Below, piece after piece: positions 1-5,825 of a stretch of 5,825 nucleotides of DNA. The translations under genes were made by a program, and so were the position numbers. Within the stretch, counting starts at the first letter, position 1. The number at the start of each line of letters is the position of its first letter. Below the pieces are notes generated by a model, which saw only the letters and a program-made list of their open reading frames with translations, did no database searches and was not told the DNA's origin. The stretch lies in the NCBI GenBank assembly GCA_003455715.1, contig DMQJ01000429.1, positions 568 to 6,392 on the forward strand, written 5' to 3'. Origin of the DNA: Acidimicrobiaceae bacterium (GTDB lineage: Bacteria > Actinomycetota > Acidimicrobiia > Acidimicrobiales > Ilumatobacteraceae).

Positions 1-1017
1 GCGCACGCGGCCTGTGCCCTCGCTGGTGATGGCCGCGTAGTAGACGGTGATGCGCGGCCAGTCGATCATGGCGGAGCGGAACCCGCGCCACTCGTCGAGC
101 AGGCTGAGGGCGACAAGCCCCGGGTTGCTGGCTGAACCACCGAACGACAGGTGCGGCGCGAACTCCTTCACCTGCTGGACGGGCACGTCGTCGGGAATGT
201 TGAGCGGGTCGGGGAAGCGGGCGGCGAGCTTCACCGTGGGGTGCACGGCCAGCGAGCGACCGATGTGGCCGCGGATGCGGCTGCGCTGCAGGATGGCCGG
301 GCTCTGGATGGCGCCGCCGCAGACGAATACGTGTCGGAAGCGGATGGTGCCGCGGGTGCCGTCGGCGAGCGTGGTACGTGCGGCGGTGGCGGTGCCGCCC
401 GACATCTCCAGGTGATCGATGCGGCAACCCGTGGCGAGTCGGGCGCCTGCTCGCGCCGCACGGGGGAGGTAGGTGCGGGTCATCGACTGCCGCACACCCG
501 CAGCGCCCTCGTCGTAGCGCATCCACCGGGGGATCTCCCCGTGGCGCCAGCCGAGTGCCGCTGCACCCCGGCGCATTCGCTCGCTGGGTTCGTTGGGGTC
601 GCCCGGCATGGTGCGCACCCCGAGTTCCACCTCTACCTCGTCGGCTATGGCCAGCAGTTCCGCCGGGTCGAAGTCGTCGATGCGGAAGTCGCGCTGCCAC
701 CGCTCGAGCACGTCGCCCGGCGGCCGCCAATAGAGGCCACTGTTGATTTCGGTGCCGCCACCGGCGCAACGGCCCTCCGTGTAGGCCACGGAGGGCAGGC
801 CGAGGGCGACGGTGACGCCGCCGTTTCGGTACTGGCGGTCCATCTGGTCGAGCGAGAACGGCACGGTTGCGCCCTGTGGCACCCAGTCGCCTTCCTCCAC
901 GACGAGCACGTCGAAGCCGGCCTCGGCGAGCACCGTGGCAGTGGTGGCGCCTCCAGCGCCCGAGCCGATCACCAGCACCTCTGCGTCCATCTCGGCGGTG
1001 GCGGGGGCGGCCATCAT
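1..1017 (-). CDS. GMC-family FAD-dependent oxidoreductase, long-chain alcohol oxidase-like (partial, C-terminus outside window)
   Basis: The minus strand stays open for 339 codons from an ATG at 1017 to the window edge. GMC flavoproteins oxidise alcohols, sterols or sugars using FAD. Visible features: a Rossmann FAD motif GSGAGG at residues 18-23, followed by the acidic VVEEG at 39-43; a GMC signature-1-like stretch GRCAGGGTEINSGLYW at 82-97; SMTRTYLPRA at 178-187; a signature-2-like stretch GGAIQSPAILQRS at 234-246; and GRSLAVHP at 253-260. The last two, with QVKEF at 282-286, recall the long-chain alcohol oxidase/mycobacterial GMC branch rather than choline dehydrogenases. The catalytic His/Asn region should lie in the missing C-terminal part. 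The start is chosen because ATG 1017 overlaps the upstream stop as ATGA and has GGAG (1028-1025) 7 nt before it; a second ATG follows at 1014. No signal peptide or twin-arginine motif is seen, so a cytoplasmic or peripheral membrane location is likely. The substrate cannot be read from the sequence. Confidence 0.93.
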   Translation of the reverse strand, partial: MMAAPATAEMDAEVLVIGSGAGGATTATVLAEAGFDVLVVEEGDWVPQGATVPFSLDQMDRQYRNGGVTVALGLPSVAYTEGRCAGGGTEINSGLYWRPPGDVLERWQRDFRIDDFDPAELLAIADEVEVELGVRTMPGDPNEPSERMRRGAAALGWRHGEIPRWMRYDEGAAGVRQSMTRTYLPRAARAGARLATGCRIDHLEMSGGTATAARTTLADGTRGTIRFRHVFVCGGAIQSPAILQRSRIRGHIGRSLAVHPTVKLAARFPDPLNIPDDVPVQQVKEFAPHLSFGGSASNPGLVALSLLDEWRGFRSAMIDWPRITVYYAAITSEGTGRVR

Positions 1018-1400
1018 GGTTGCGCTCCGTCGGGCCGGGTGGCCGGCCAGTGCTCCCACACGTAGGCGAACCCGAGCGAGCGAACCAGCCGCGGGTACTC
1101 GGCCACGAGCGGCAACGGCAGCTTCATCAGCAAGCGTGCCAGCCCCCAGCCGCCAGGCACGGCAAGGACGAGGCGGAAGAACGAGCCGATGATGAGCACT
1201 CCGAGGCGGGTGAAGTCGGGCAGCCCGTCGACCCGTCGGGCGACGAACCCCACGACCTCTCGACGCTGTGGCCCGGGAAGCGCAGGAAGGTCGGTGGCCA
1301 GCAACCGGTCGGCGAAGTCGCCGACGACACGGAGAGCCTGGACCGATCGCATGAGCAGCAGCAGCGTAGCGGTGAGGGAGGAGGGTCCGGGGGCTAGCAT
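1014..1400 (-). CDS. Small protein encoded upstream of, and coupled to, the GMC oxidoreductase; resembles alcohol-oxidase N-terminal extension
   Basis: This ORF encodes 128 aa from ATG 1400, or 112 aa from an internal ATG at 1352 (residue 17). Its stop overlaps the GMC start (ATGA), implying translational coupling and equal expression. There is no catalytic motif. It contains a basic and acidic helical section (about residues 44-62, PQRREVVGFVARRVDGLPD) and then an apolar section (about 66-81, LGVLIIGSFFRLVLAV). A WEHWP motif lies near the C-terminus. From memory, this pattern resembles the non-catalytic N-terminal part of plant long-chain alcohol oxidases and the small conserved genes next to some mycobacterial GMC oxidoreductases; this was not tested by alignment. 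It may be a membrane-anchoring or folding partner of the oxidoreductase (inference). The start is unsettled: ATG 1400 has no clear ribosome binding site and overlaps the candidate -10 box of the divergent gene. ATG 1352 has a TANNNT hexamer (TACGCT, 1368-1363) just upstream. Confidence 0.8.
   Translation of the reverse strand: MLAPGPSSLTATLLLLMRSVQALRVVGDFADRLLATDLPALPGPQRREVVGFVARRVDGLPDFTRLGVLIIGSFFRLVLAVPGGWGLARLLMKLPLPLVAEYPRLVRSLGFAYVWEHWPATRPDGAQP
1395..1400 (+). promoter_or_regulatory. Candidate -10 box for leaderless transcription of the GT2 gene
   Basis: The hexamer TAGCAT fits the actinobacterial TANNNT -10 consensus. It ends 8 nt before the GTG at 1409, so transcription would begin at or next to the start codon, and no ribosome binding site is seen upstream of that GTG. 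There is no convincing -35 at the expected distance. It is a short motif found by eye, so it remains a candidate. It lies on the opposite strand from the longest possible start (ATG 1400) of the divergent gene. Confidence 0.45.
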
Positions 1401-1408
1401 CGCCCGTC

Positions 1409-2143
1409 GTGCGTCCGGTCGTCGTACTACCCACCTTCAACGAACGCGAGAACATCGTCGCCATGCTCCAGGCGCTGCGGTCGACCGTTCCCACAGCGCA
1501 CATCATCGTGGTCGACGACCTCAGCCCCGACGGCACCGGTGATCTGGCCGACGAGCAATCGACAGCACTCGGCAACATCACGGTGATCCATCGCGACGGG
1601 AAGCCGGGGCTCGGAGCCGCCTACCGACATGGTTTCGAGCGGGCCTTCGCCGAGGGTTTCGACGTCGTGGTGAGCATGGATTGCGACTTCTCGCACGACC
1701 CTGCGGTGATTCCCACGATGCTCAGTCTGGTGGAGGGGGGTGCCGACGTGGTGATCGGCAGTCGCTACGTGGAGGGTGGAGGCACCCAAGACTGGCCGCT
1801 GCGTCGCCGTCTGCTCTCGCGCTGGGGCAACCGGTACACCGGGATGCTGTTGGGTACCGGTGTACGCGATTGCACCGCCGGCTTCCGCGCCTACCGTGCG
1901 TCGGTGCTGCAGGGCATCAGCCCGTCGAGCACATCCGCCGAGGGCTATGCATTCCTCACCGAACTCACTCGGCGCCTGGCTCGCAGCGGGGCCCGACTGG
2001 TGGAAACTCCGATTCTGTTCAAAGATCGTGAGAAGGGCACCAGCAAGATGTCGGGTCGCATCATCGTGGAGTCGATGCTGCTGGTCACCGGCTGGGGTGT
2101 GGTCGATCGGTGGAGGGCAGTGCGCAGGAAGCTGCGCCGGTGA
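1409..2143 (+). CDS. Polyprenyl-phosphate mannosyltransferase (GT2, Ppm1/DPM1 type)
   Basis: This 244 aa protein matches the usual length of the single-domain catalytic unit. The family transfers a sugar, usually mannose from GDP-mannose, to polyprenyl phosphate at the cytoplasmic face of the membrane; the lipid-linked sugar then serves GT-C enzymes outside. Visible motifs: PTFNERENI (8-16) and VVDDLSPDGT (34-43) for nucleotide binding; HRDGKPGLGAAYRHG (61-75); MDCDFSHDP (90-98), where D91 and D93 form the metal-binding DxD; GSRY (117-120); DCTAGFRAYR (154-163); EGYAF (178-182); and FKDREKGTSKMS (204-215), which is very typical of DPM1-like enzymes. There is no N-acyltransferase domain of the kind fused to Ppm1 in M. 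tuberculosis, and no C-terminal membrane helices of the GtrB type. Start GTG 1409 is the only one that keeps the complete PTFNE strand. The stop overlaps the next gene's start (GTGA). Sugar specificity for mannose is inferred from the family. Confidence 0.93.
   Translation: MRPVVVLPTFNERENIVAMLQALRSTVPTAHIIVVDDLSPDGTGDLADEQSTALGNITVIHRDGKPGLGAAYRHGFERAFAEGFDVVVSMDCDFSHDPAVIPTMLSLVEGGADVVIGSRYVEGGGTQDWPLRRRLLSRWGNRYTGMLLGTGVRDCTAGFRAYRASVLQGISPSSTSAEGYAFLTELTRRLARSGARLVETPILFKDREKGTSKMSGRIIVESMLLVTGWGVVDRWRAVRRKLRR
2126..2131 (+). promoter_or_regulatory. Ribosome binding site deciding the start of the first membrane protein gene
   Basis: AGGAAG lies 8 nt before GTG 2140, inside the end of the GT2 gene. 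It favours GTG 2140, whose GTGA overlaps the GT2 stop, over the in-frame GTG at 2110, which has no comparable site. Confidence 0.6.
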
Positions 2144-3963
2144 GCGACCGGGCGCTGCGGCGCTGGTTGGGTGGCGCCTTCGCTGTCCCGTTCGTGGTGG
2201 CGCTGGTGGTGATCGGCCGCAAGGGATGGACCCCGGTGCTCGACATGGCGATGACCGAGTTCCGTGTTCGCGATGTGGGAGGGCGCCATACTCCACTCAT
2301 CGGGTTGCCCGGCCGCATCGGCAGGTTTCCCGAGCAAGGGAGCCACCCGGGCCCGCTCAGCTTCTATCTGCTTGCTCCGATCTACCGCCTGTTCGGCGCC
2401 ACCGCCTTCGGGCTGCTCGTCGGTGCCGCAATCATCAATCTCGCGGCTGCGTGGGGCTGCCTGTGGGTTGCGCTGCGGCTGGGCGGGCGCCGCATGCTGT
2501 GGGCGGTGGCAGCCGTGGTCGCGGTGGCGATGGCATGGCTGGGCGCGGGAGTGCTCACCCAGCCATGGAACCCGTACCTGCCGCTCGTGCCGTTCCTGTT
2601 CGTTCTGTTGTGCACGTGGGCCATCGTGCAGGGCCATCAGTCGCTCCTCGTGTGGCAGGTGGCGGTGGCCACGCTGTGCGCCCAGACTCACGTGCCGTAC
2701 CTGAGCTTGTGTGTGGCCATGGTGGCGCTTGCGTTCGGCTCGGTGGCTTGGCGTTGGTGGCGTGAGCGACCAGCGGGAGGACGCTTTCCGGCCCGCCCGG
2801 TGGGCCTCGCGTTGGGTGTCGGCAGCGCACTGTGGTTGCCGGTCTTCGTCGACCAGTGGCGCCGCGACCCCGGCAACATCACCATGCTCCGCAAGCACTT
2901 CCTCGACCCGCCGGAGGTGCCGCAGGGACTCGTCGACGGCGTCGAGACCGTACTGCGGCGCTTCGACCTGGTGCATCTGGCCACACGGCTGGTACAGCGT
3001 CCTTCGTTCTTCCTCGATGCGGCCGCCGACCAGGAAGGTGGTCAGTGGTGGTTGGGAGCGGTCCTCGTCGCCGCCTGGGTGGCCGCCGTGGTGCTGTACC
3101 GCCGCACCGGCGAGCAGCGACTGCTCGGTCTGCACGTGGTGGTGGGGGTGGGCACGTTGCTGGGCATGGTGTCGACCGGCCGCATCTTCGGGCGCGTGTG
3201 GTACTACCTCACCTTGTGGGCGTGGCTGCTCGCGTTGCTCGCGGCGCTGGCCACCGTGTGGACGGCGTGGCGGCTGTGGGCCGGCAGCCCCCGTGCCGCT
3301 CAGTTGGGGTCGGCTGCGCCGCAGGGGGCTGCGGCCACTCTCGTGGCGCTCGCCCTGCTGGCGTTCACCATCGACGCCGCCCAGGCCGAGCCACCCGAGG
3401 ACGAACTCGGCTCCACCCTTGAGGCAGTTGTTGGGCCCACCGCCGCAGCCGTACGTGCCGGTGTAGGGGCCGCCGACGGAGCCGACGGTGTCTACATGAT
3501 CATCTGGGACGACGCCTACTACTTCGGGTCGCAGGGATACGGCCTCATCAACGAGTTGGAACGCGAGGGCCTCGACGCGCGCGGCTACCCCGTGTACCGG
3601 GTGCCGGTCACCGCACATCGCATCGTCGCCCCTGCTGACGCTACGGCGGAGATCGTGTTGGTGACAGGGGTCAACATCGATCGCTGGCGGGCGATCGACG
3701 GGGTGGAGGAAGTTGCCCACCACGAACCCCGTTCGGCGGCCCAACTCGACGAGTTCGCCCGTCTGCGTACCGAAGTGCTTGCGCTGCTGGCCGACGCAGG
3801 TCGAGACGACCTGATCGATCTCGTCGACACCAACCTGTTCGGGGTGACGCTGCAACTCGACCTGCCGTCGGGCGTGCTCGACCGGGTGAGCCGCATGCTG
3901 CTGCTCGGCCAGGAGACTGCAGTGTTCGTTGCATCCCCGGGAACGTTCGAGGCCAATGCCTGA
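2140..3963 (+). CDS. Multi-pass membrane protein, putative GT-C (ArnT/PMT-like) glycosyltransferase, paralogue A
   Basis: Encodes 607 aa from GTG 2140 (GTGA overlap with the GT2 gene). A first membrane helix (about residues 12-26) is followed by a loop carrying D35, R42 and D45, then GSHPGPLSFYLLAPIYRLFG (67-86). That stretch recalls the HPPL-YYLL segment of PMT_2/ArnT-like GT-C enzymes, which transfer sugars from polyprenyl-phosphate donors on the outer face of the membrane. Further landmarks are QPWNP (141-145), AQTHVPYL (181-188), LWLPVFVDQ with GN (231-246) and QRPSF (286-290). Additional helices run to about residue 414. The remaining roughly 190 residues are soluble, with WDDAYYFGSQGYGLINELE at 456-474, and probably lie outside the membrane. 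All these blocks recur in the next gene. No PMT, ArnT or arabinosyltransferase family member is matched closely enough to name. The membrane gene call is secure; the GT-C role is inferred from topology, the loop motifs and the adjacent donor-synthesis gene. A non-catalytic role such as glycolipid transport cannot be excluded. Confidence 0.9.
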   Translation: MSDRALRRWLGGAFAVPFVVALVVIGRKGWTPVLDMAMTEFRVRDVGGRHTPLIGLPGRIGRFPEQGSHPGPLSFYLLAPIYRLFGATAFGLLVGAAIINLAAAWGCLWVALRLGGRRMLWAVAAVVAVAMAWLGAGVLTQPWNPYLPLVPFLFVLLCTWAIVQGHQSLLVWQVAVATLCAQTHVPYLSLCVAMVALAFGSVAWRWWRERPAGGRFPARPVGLALGVGSALWLPVFVDQWRRDPGNITMLRKHFLDPPEVPQGLVDGVETVLRRFDLVHLATRLVQRPSFFLDAAADQEGGQWWLGAVLVAAWVAAVVLYRRTGEQRLLGLHVVVGVGTLLGMVSTGRIFGRVWYYLTLWAWLLALLAALATVWTAWRLWAGSPRAAQLGSAAPQGAAATLVALALLAFTIDAAQAEPPEDELGSTLEAVVGPTAAAVRAGVGAADGADGVYMIIWDDAYYFGSQGYGLINELEREGLDARGYPVYRVPVTAHRIVAPADATAEIVLVTGVNIDRWRAIDGVEEVAHHEPRSAAQLDEFARLRTEVLALLADAGRDDLIDLVDTNLFGVTLQLDLPSGVLDRVSRMLLLGQETAVFVASPGTFEANA

Positions 3964-5716
3964 TCGACTGCGCCGTGCGGCCGGTCGGCTGGCCCGATGG
4001 CTGGCGCGGTGGCTGGACCGCTGGCCGGAGATCGTCGCGTTGGTGCCGCTGATGGCTGCTGCAGCGCGGGCGCTGGCGGCCGGGTGGATTCCCGTGGGGG
4101 AGAACGCTGTCATCTCGTTGCGGGCAGCCGATGTACTGACAGGCGATCACCCGTGGGTGGGCACGGCGTCGTCGGTATCGGTGAGCAGCGGCGCAGCGGT
4201 GAACCATCCCGGGCCCGCCTTGTTCGATCTGCTCGCCCTACCGGTGAAGCTCCTCGGCCCCGGCCCTGGTGTGGTGCTCGGGCTGCTGGCCCTCCACTCG
4301 ATGGTCACCGTCGTGGCGGTGCGGGCGGCGCGGCGATGCGGTGGCCGCACGGCGGCGCTGCTGGCCACGGCAACCTTCGTCGGACTCAGCGTCACTCTCG
4401 GGCCGGAGTTGGTGCTCGATCCGTGGAACCCGCACGTGCTGCTGATGCCGCTGTTGGCGTTGCTGTGGTGTGTCACAGCCGTCGGTGCGGGCCGCTCGGA
4501 GTACCTCCCCTGGGCTGCCGGGCTTGGTTCGCTGGTGCTGCAGATTCACGTCAGCACTGCGCTGCTCGTGCCGTCGATCGTGGCCGTGGGGTTGTTCGGC
4601 GCGTGGCGCACCGGCTCATCGTCACCTCCGTGGCGCGCCACGGCCATCGTCATTGCGGCGTTCTGGGTGCAGCCCGTGTGGCAACAGTTGTTCGGTGCCG
4701 GCGACGGAAACCTGTGGGCGCTTGCCAGCAGCGGTGGCGGTGGAGGTACCCGGGTCGGACTCCGGCTGGGTGCTCGCCTGGTGGCCGACGTCGTCGCCGT
4801 CCCTCCGTTCTGGATGCGGCCATCGTTCGAGCGCACCTTTTCGGATCTGCCACTCATCGGCCCCGCCGGTGAGTCGTTGCCCACGCCCGGCTGGCTCGTC
4901 GGTTCGGCCCTCGCCGCGCTGCTCATGGTGCTGCTGCTCGGATCGCTGAGCGCGCTCGCCGTCGCCACATGGCGGCGCGGGTGGCACGCACCTGCCACCG
5001 GCTGTGCGGTCGCAGTGGTCGCACTCGCGATTGCAGTGGCGTCTGCGTCGTCGATTCCGAGAGTTGGCTACGGCGTTGCGCCCCACCAGTTGAGGTTCCT
5101 GTGGCCGATAGCACTGTGGTGGATGGCAACGATGGCGTGGGCGGTGTGGGTGCTCATCGGCGCAGCGCGTCGCCCCATCGCGATGCGCTCGATGCGTGTC
5201 GTCGCCACCATCGCACTGGCGGTGGGCGTCGTCGGCTCACTGCCCTCGTATCCGCAGGCGGTGGGAGTCGCTCGGGCAACGCTGTCGATCGACGACGTGC
5301 GGCGCTTGGTGGAACAGATCGAGACGGTCGACCTGCCGCCCGTGCGGTTGGCCGAGGGCGGGTTGTGGATCGGCGAACCATTCACCATTCCGGTGTTGGA
5401 AGCGTTGTGGGCCGACGACCAGCCCGTGTGGGTCGACGATGCGGGCGGGAGTCAGTTCGGCCGCCGACGGGTGTCGGCGCAACCGGTGGGCGCCGTGCTC
5501 TACCTGCGAGCCGGTGCCGAAGCGCTGCTGTGCGCCCCAGGTGCTCTCCGCATCGCGCTTGTGACACCAATTGATGCAGCCACCCTGGCCGACCCGGCCG
5601 CGCTCGCGGAGGCCGCCCAGACCGCCGACCTGCGCACCGTCGCAGTGTTCGTCGAAGGCGACGATGGCTCGCTGCCCGTGGGCGTGGTCGGAGCGGCTGG
5701 GGCGGGGGGTTCGTGA
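3956..5716 (+). CDS. Multi-pass membrane protein, putative GT-C glycosyltransferase, paralogue B
   Basis: Encodes 586 aa from ATG 3956, which overlaps the preceding stop by 8 nt (ATGCCTGA). GAGG at 3949-3952 is only 3 nt from the ATG, too close to be a good ribosome site, so translation probably depends on ribosomes finishing the previous gene. A basic Trp/Arg-rich amphipathic N-terminus (RLARWLARWLDRWPE, 11-25) precedes the first helix. The outer loop carries E49, R56 and D59, then NHPGPALFDLLALP (83-96). Next come DPWNPH (155-160), LQIHVS (195-200), FWVQPVWQQ with GN (236-252) and MRPSF (287-291), then helices at about 317-341, 350-370, 381-404 and 413-431. A soluble tail of about 160 residues includes EGGLWIGEPFTIPVLEAL at 467-484 and FGRRR at 501-505. 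The landmarks lie 14-15 residues, later 1-6 residues, from their positions in the preceding protein, which shows common descent. Function is inferred as for its neighbour. A different acceptor or linkage would explain why both copies are kept. Confidence 0.9.
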   Translation: MPDRLRRAAGRLARWLARWLDRWPEIVALVPLMAAAARALAAGWIPVGENAVISLRAADVLTGDHPWVGTASSVSVSSGAAVNHPGPALFDLLALPVKLLGPGPGVVLGLLALHSMVTVVAVRAARRCGGRTAALLATATFVGLSVTLGPELVLDPWNPHVLLMPLLALLWCVTAVGAGRSEYLPWAAGLGSLVLQIHVSTALLVPSIVAVGLFGAWRTGSSSPPWRATAIVIAAFWVQPVWQQLFGAGDGNLWALASSGGGGGTRVGLRLGARLVADVVAVPPFWMRPSFERTFSDLPLIGPAGESLPTPGWLVGSALAALLMVLLLGSLSALAVATWRRGWHAPATGCAVAVVALAIAVASASSIPRVGYGVAPHQLRFLWPIALWWMATMAWAVWVLIGAARRPIAMRSMRVVATIALAVGVVGSLPSYPQAVGVARATLSIDDVRRLVEQIETVDLPPVRLAEGGLWIGEPFTIPVLEALWADDQPVWVDDAGGSQFGRRRVSAQPVGAVLYLRAGAEALLCAPGALRIALVTPIDAATLADPAALAEAAQTADLRTVAVFVEGDDGSLPVGVVGAAGAGGS

Positions 5717-5825
5717 TGGCCCGCGCACCGGGGCTAGTCACCCGGCTCGTGGCCCGGCTGGGGGGCTGGGTGCGCACGGGGTGGCGGGGACTCGGTCACT
5801 GGGGGGGGGGGGGCTGGGTGGGCGG
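5716..5825 (+). CDS. Start of a further operon gene, cut by the window end (possible third paralogue)
   Basis: ATG 5716 overlaps the previous stop by one base (TGATG); an in-frame GTG at 5713 would give a 4-nt overlap. About 36 codons are visible, beginning MARAPGLVTRLVARLGGWV. This Arg/Trp-rich amphipathic start resembles the N-terminus of the preceding protein (RLARWLARWLDRW), so a third family member is possible, but the similarity is compositional and short. The reading frame after 5800 crosses a run of 13 G and cannot be trusted. Confidence 0.5.
   Translation, partial: MARAPGLVTRLVARLGGWVRTGWRGLGHWGGGGWVG
5801..5813 (+). repeat. Run of 13 G (homopolymer)
   Basis: Thirteen consecutive G lie inside the start of the last gene, in a stretch where most bases from about 5690 onward are G. 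This is either a contig-end sequencing artefact or a slippage-prone tract that would shift the frame of that gene. The single sequence cannot tell these apart. Confidence 0.75.

Noticed and set aside
151..1065. 304-codon open frame on the plus strand
   Set aside because: It is antisense to the GMC oxidoreductase, whose FAD and GMC motifs prove the minus strand is coding. The product is low-complexity Gly/Ala/His/Arg.
1353..1365. Short AGC triplet repeat
   Set aside because: About four units in or next to coding sequence, with codon bias (Leu CTG on the minus strand) a sufficient explanation.
1393..1398. GCTAGC palindrome between the divergent genes, considered as an operator
   Set aside because: Six bases with no flanking symmetry; too short to support a regulator site.
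2110..2139. Upstream extension of the first membrane protein to GTG 2110
   Set aside because: It adds ten polar residues inside the GT2 gene without a ribosome site. GTG 2140 has AGGAAG at the right distance and the GTGA overlap.
1427..2296. 289-codon open frame on the minus strand
   Set aside because: It is antisense to the GT2 gene with its full set of DPM1-like motifs, and its own translation has no recognisable domain.
1945..4113. 722-codon open frame on the minus strand
   Set aside because: It lies antisense to the GT2 gene and both membrane genes, which have clear motifs and mutual homology. Its product is rich in His, Arg, Gln and Pro with no domain, typical of the shadow frame of a GC-rich gene.

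Overview
The window comes from a GC-rich genome with strong G/C bias at third codon positions, GTG starts, tightly overlapping genes and a candidate leaderless promoter. Together with a polyprenyl-phosphate-mannose synthase gene and a long-chain-alcohol-oxidase-like GMC gene pair, this suggests an actinobacterium, possibly an Acidimicrobiia-type lineage. The taxonomic assignment is inference; there is no rRNA or marker gene here.

Layout: two divergent transcription units meet at about 1353-1408. The leftward unit (minus strand, 1400 to 1) holds a small 112-128 aa gene followed, with a 4-nt ATGA overlap, by a GMC-family FAD oxidoreductase whose C-terminal half lies outside the window. The small protein resembles the N-terminal extension of long-chain alcohol oxidases, so the pair may be a split version of that enzyme.

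The rightward unit (plus strand, 1409 to the window end) holds a GT2 polyprenyl-phosphate mannosyltransferase (Ppm1/DPM1 type) and two large multi-pass membrane proteins of about 600 aa. These are followed by the first codons of another gene. Every junction overlaps (GTGA, ATGCCTGA, TGATG), so the genes are almost certainly one operon.

The two large membrane proteins look unrelated at a glance but share at least six motif blocks in the same order at nearly constant spacing. Both also end in a soluble domain of about 165-190 residues. They are tandem paralogues with the look of GT-C (ArnT/PMT-like) glycosyltransferases. The working model, which is inference, is that the GT2 enzyme makes a polyprenyl-phosphate sugar on the cytoplasmic face and the membrane proteins use it on the outer face, to build a cell-envelope glycan or to glycosylate proteins. 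The truncated last gene could be a third family member.

The last 100 or so bases are unusually G-rich and include a run of 13 G. They may be low-quality contig-end sequence and should be read with caution. There is no gene-free stretch over 300 bases, and no RNA gene, mobile element, CRISPR array or terminator was seen.
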